Notes under the pieces: generated by a model
The model's input: only the letters and a program-made list of their open reading frames with translations
Database searches by the model: none
What the model was told of the DNA's origin: nothing
NCBI RefSeq assembly: GCF_932526225.1
Contig: NC_064041.1
Span: 694,699-756,698 of the forward strand
DNA length: 62,000 nt
Direction of reading: 5' to 3'
Source: Nematostella vectensis
Lineage: Eukaryota > Cnidaria > Anthozoa > Actiniaria > Edwardsiidae
Shown here: positions 57,401 to 62,000 of the stretch, in pieces
Layout: each line of letters begins with the position of its first letter
Numbering within the stretch: position 1 is the first letter of the stretch
Program-made: the position numbers and the translations under genes

Positions 57401-60400
57401 TATTTCACGGGAGCAGATGAAAGAGGGTAATGAGGGCTGTTAGATATTTCACGGGAGCAGATGAAAGAGGGTAATGAGGGCTGTTAGATATTTCACGGGA
57501 GCAGATGAAAGAGGGTAATGAGGGCTGTTAGATATTTCACGGGAGCAGATGAAAGAGGGTAATGATGGCTGTTAGATATTTCACGGGAGCAGATGGAAGA
57601 GGGTAATGAGGGCTGTTAGATATTTACGGGAGCAGATGGAAGAGGGTAATGAGGACTGTTAGATATTTACGGGAGCAGAGGGAAGAGGGTAATGAGGACT
57701 GTTAGATATTTCACGGGAGCAGATGGAAGAGGGTAATGAGGGCTGTTAGATATTTTACGGGAGCAGATGAAAGAGGGTAAAGAGGGCTGTTAGATATATC
57801 ACGGGAGCAGATGAAAGAGGGTAATGAGGGCTGTTAGATATTTCACGGGAGCAGATGAAAGAGGGTAATGAGGGCTGTTAGATATTTCACGGGAGCAGAT
57901 GAAAGAGGGTAATGAGGACTGTTAGATATTTCACGGGAGCAGATGAAAGAAGGTAATGAGGGCTGTTAGATATTTCACGGGAGCAGATGAAAGAGGGTAA
58001 TGAGGGCTGTTAGATATTTCACGGGAGCAGATGAAAGAGGGTAATGAGGGCTGTTAGATATTTCACGGGAGCAGAAGAGGGTAATGAGGACTGTTAGATA
58101 TTTCACGGGAGCAGATGGAAGAGGGTAATGAGGGCTGTTAGATATTTCACGGGAGCAGATGAAAGAGGGTAATGAGGGCTGTTAGATATTTCACGGGAGC
58201 AGATCAAAGAGGGTAATGATGGCTGTTAGATATTTCACGGGAGCAGATGGAAGAGGGTAATGAGGGCTGTTAGATATTTCATGGGAGCAGATGAAAGAGG
58301 GAATGAGGGCTGTTAGATATTTCACGGGAGCAGATGGAAGAGGGTAATGAGGGCTGTTAGATATTTCACGGGAGCAGATGAAAGAGGGTAATGAGGGCTG
58401 TTAGATATTTCACGGGAGCAGATGAAAGAGGGTAATGATGGCTGTTAGATATTTCACGGGAGCAGATGGAAGAGGGTAATGAGGGCTGTTAGATATTTAC
58501 GGGAGCAGATGGAAGAGGGTAATGAGGACTGTTAGATATTTATGGGAGCAGAGGGAAGAGGGTAATGAGGACTGTTAGATATTTCACGGGAGCAGATGGA
58601 AGAGGGTAATGAGGGCTGTTAGATATTTTACGGGAGCAGATGAAAGAGGGTAAAGAGGGCTGTTAGATATATCACGGGAGCAGATGAAAGAGGGTAATGA
58701 GGGCTGTTAGATATTTCACGGGAGCAGATGAAAGAGGGTAATGAGGGCTGTTAGATATTTCACGGGAGCAGATGAAAGAGGGTAATGAGGACTGTTAGAT
58801 ATTTCACGGGAGCAGATGAAAGAGGGTAATGAGGGCTGTTAGATATTTCACGGGAGCAGATGAAAGAGGGTAATGAGGGCTGTTAGATATTTCACGGGAG
58901 CAGATGAAAGAGGGTAATGAGGGCTGTTAGATATTTCACGGGAGCAGATGGAAGAGGGTAATGAGGACTGTTAGATATTTCACGGGAGCAGATGGAAGAG
59001 GGTAATGAGGGCTGTTAGATATTTCACGGGAGCAGATGAAAGAGGGTAATGAGGGCTGTTAGATATTTCACGGGAGCAGATCAAAGAGGGTAATGATGGC
59101 TGTTAGATATTTCACGGGAGCAGATGGAAGACGGTAATGAGGATTGTTAGATATTTCACGGGAGTAGATGAAAGAGGGTAATGAGGGCTGTTAGATATTT
59201 CACGGGAGCAGATGAAAGAGGGTAATGAGGGCTGTTAGATATTTCACGGGAGCAGATGAAAGAGGGTAATGAGGGCTGTTAGATATTTCACGGGAGCAGA
59301 TGAAAGAGGGTAATGAGGGCTGTTAGATATTTCACGGGAGCAGATGGAAGAGGGTAATGAGGACTGTTAGATATTTCACGGGAGCAGATGGAAGAGGGTA
59401 ATGAGGGCTGTTAGATATTTCACGGGAGCAGATGAAAGAGGGTAATGAGGGCTGTTAGATATTTCACGGGAGCAGATGGAAGAGGGTAATGAGGACTGTT
59501 AGATATTTCACGGGAGCAGATGGAAGAGGGTAATGAGGGCTGTTAGATATTTCACGGGAGCAGATGGAAGACGGTAATGATGGCTGTTAGATATTTCACG
59601 GGAGCAGATGGAAGAGGGTAATGAGGGCTGTTAGATATTTTACGGGAGCAGATGGAAGAGGGTAATGAGGACTGTTAGATATTTCACGGGAGCAGATGGA
59701 AGAGGGTAATGAGGGCTGTTAGATATTTCATAGGAGCAGATGAAAGAGGGTAATGAGGGCTGTTAGATATTTCACGGGAGCAGATGAAAGAGGGTAATGA
59801 GGGCTGTTAGATATTTCACGGGAGCAGATGAAAGAGGGTAATGAGGGCTGTTAGATATTTCACGGGAGCAGATGGAAGAGGGTAATGAGGACTGTTAGAT
59901 ATTTCACGGGAGCAGATGGAAGAGGGTAATGAGGGCTGTTAGATATTTCACGGGAGCAGATGAAAGAGGGTAATGAGGGCTGTTAGATATTTCACGGGAG
60001 CAGATGGAAGAGGGTAATGAGGACTGTTAGATATTTCACGGGAGCAGATGAAAGAGGGTAATGAGGGCTGTTAGATATTTCACGGGAGCAGATGAAAGAG
60101 GGTAATGAGGACTGTTAGATATTTCACGGGAGCAGATGGAAGAGGGTAATGAGGGCTGTTAGATATTTCACGGGAGCAGATGAAAGAGGGTAATGATGGC
60201 TGTTAGATATTTCACGGGAGCAGATGAAAGAGGGTAATGATGGCTGTTAGATATTTCACGGGAGCAGATGAAAGAGGGTAATGAGGGCTGTTAGATATTT
60301 CACGGGAGCAGATGAAAGAGGGTAATGATGGCTGTTAGATATTTCACGGGAGCAGATGGAAGAGGGTAATGAGGGCTGTTAGATATTTACGGGAGCAGAT

Positions 60401-62000
60401 GGAAGAGGGTAATGAGGACTGTTAGATATTTCACGGGAGCAGATGGAAGAGGGTAATGAGGGCTGTTAGATATTTTACGGGAGCAGATGAAAGAGGGTAA
60501 AGAGGGCTGTTAGATATATCACGGGAGCAGATGAAAGAGGGTAATGAGGGCTGTTAGATATTTTACGGGAGCAGATGAAAGAGGGTAATGAGGGCTGTTA
60601 GATATTTCACGGGAGCAGATGAAAGAGGGTAATGAGGACTGTTAGATATTTCACGGGAGCAGATGAAAGAGGGTAATAAGGGCTGTTAGATATTTCACGG
60701 GAGCAGATGAAAGAGGGTAATGAGGGCTGTTAGATATTTCACGGGAGCAGATGAAAGAGGGTAATGAGGGCTGTGAGATATTTCACGGGAGCAGATGAAA
60801 GATTGTAATGAGGACTGTTAGATATTTCACGGGAGCAGATGAAAGAGGGAATGATGGCTGTTAGATATTTCACGGGAGCAGATGAAAGAGGGTAATGAGG
60901 GCTGTTAGATATTTCACGGGAGCAGATGGAAGAGGGTAATGAGGGCTGTTAGATATTTCATGGGAGCAGATGAAAGAGGGAATGATGGCTGTTAGATATT
61001 TCACGGGAGCAGATAAAAGAGGGTAATGAGGACTGTTAGATATTTCACGGGAGCAGATGGAAGAGGGTAATGAGGACTGTTAGATATTTCACGGGAGCAG
61101 ATGGAAGAGGGTAATGAGGGCTGTTAGATATTTCATGGGAGCAGATGAAAGAGGGAATGAGGGCTGTTAGATATTTCACGGGAGCAGATGGAAGAGGGTA
61201 ATGAGGGCTGTTAGATATTTCACGGGAGCAGATGAAAGAGGGTAATGAGGGCTGTTAGATATTTCACGGGAGCAGATGAAAGAGGGTAATGAGGATTGTT
61301 AGATATTTCACGGGAGCAGATGGAAGAGGGTAATGAGGGCTGTTAGATATTTCACGGGAGCAGATGGAAGAGGGTAATGAGGACTGTTAGATATTTCACG
61401 GGAGCAGATGGAAGAGGGTAATGAGGACCGTTAGATATTTCACGGGAGCAGATGAAAGAGGGTAATGAGGGCTGTTAGATATTTCACGGGAGCAGATGGA
61501 AGAGGGTAATGAGGACCGTTAGATATTTCACTGGAGCAGATGAAAGAGGGTAATGAGGGCTGTTAGATATTTCACGGGAGCAGATGGAAGAGGGTAATGA
61601 GGACTGTTAGATATTTAACGGGAGCAGATGGAAGAGGGTAATGAGGATTGTTAGATATTTCACGGGAGCAGAGGAAAGAAAGAGGGTAATGAGGCCTATT
61701 CGATATTTCACGGGAGCAGAGGAAAGAAAGAGTGTAATGAGGACTGTTAGATATTTCACGGGAGCAGATGGAAGAGGGTAATGAGGGCTGTTAGATATTT
61801 CACGGGAGCAGATGGAAGAGGGTAATGAGGGCTGTTAGATATTTCACGGGAGCAGATGAAAGAGGGTAATGAGGGCTGTTAGATATTTCACGGGAGCAGA
61901 TGAAAGAGGGTAATGAGGGCCGTTAGATATTTCACGGGAGCAGATGAAAGAGGGTAATGAGGGCCGTTAGATATTTCACGGGAGCAGATGAAAGAGGGTA
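45443..62000. repeat. 44-bp minisatellite, more than 16.5 kb (about 375 copies), continuing past the window
   Basis: The unit is GGGTAATGAGGGCTGTTAGA, then TATTTCACGGGAGCAGATGA, then AAGA, with recurrent variants (GGAAGA, GGACTGTT, CATGGG, GATGGC). It starts about 6 bp after the donor of exon 22. Marker variants repeat at a constant offset of 8405 bp (for example CACAGG at 46091/54496, GATTGTAATG at 52396/60801, GCCTATTCG at 53289/61694). This shows a large tandem duplication of about 46.0-54.4 kb. The right end is not reached. Confidence 0.98.

Overview
The window is eukaryotic genomic DNA from an invertebrate animal. It carries most of one large, intron-rich gene on the + strand that encodes a type I membrane receptor. 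The species cannot be fixed from sequence alone. Mixing of SRCR, EGF and LDL-receptor YWTD modules, almost uniform phase-1 introns, and minisatellite-loaded introns would fit an anthozoan cnidarian or amphioxus (inference). I see no prokaryotic features.

I reconstruct 22 exons between about 389 and 45436. All 21 junctions between them keep one reading frame, and together they give about 4.2 kb of coding sequence (about 1410 codons). In order they encode: the last blade of a YWTD beta-propeller whose other blades lie upstream of the window; an EGF module; a 30-nt proline-rich micro-exon; three SRCR domains; a second YWTD propeller; an EGF module; a third YWTD propeller; an EGF module with a Thr/Pro-rich stalk; another EGF module; a juxtamembrane SEA-like region with an R-E-K-R convertase motif; and a transmembrane helix. 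The cytoplasmic tail lies beyond the window, past an intron of at least 16.5 kb. The layout resembles an LRP-type endocytic or signalling receptor with SRCR domains inserted between propellers.

About 70% of the window is tandem repeat, nearly all of it inside introns of this gene. Main arrays: 31-bp units at 1-365; 21-bp at 3.6-5.7 kb; 61-bp at 7.9-8.3 kb; 29-bp and 25-bp at 10.6-11.8 kb; 22-bp at 13.1 kb; 31-bp at 14.0-14.5 kb; 54-bp at 14.9-27.0 kb; 61-bp at 29.8-30.9 kb; 44-bp at 31.9-36.3 kb; 28-bp at 36.5-41.6 kb; and a different 44-bp unit at 45.4-62.0 kb. Several contain higher-order duplications, the largest an 8405-bp repeat.

The main unusual finding is that at least six arrays are built from exon/intron boundaries of the host gene. 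Each unit carries the splice site, and often the adjoining exon bases, of the neighbouring exon. The introns therefore hold tens to hundreds of near-copies of real donors or acceptors. Where I read the frame, use of a copy instead of the true site adds an in-frame stop. Boundary-spanning minisatellites have, to my recollection, been reported in amphioxus introns, so the phenomenon may not be wholly new, but its scale here is striking. Smaller items include probable MITE or foldback elements, a tRNA-derived SINE-like segment, pogo/Tigger-like end motifs and a possible small nested gene on the - strand at 43.1-43.8 kb.
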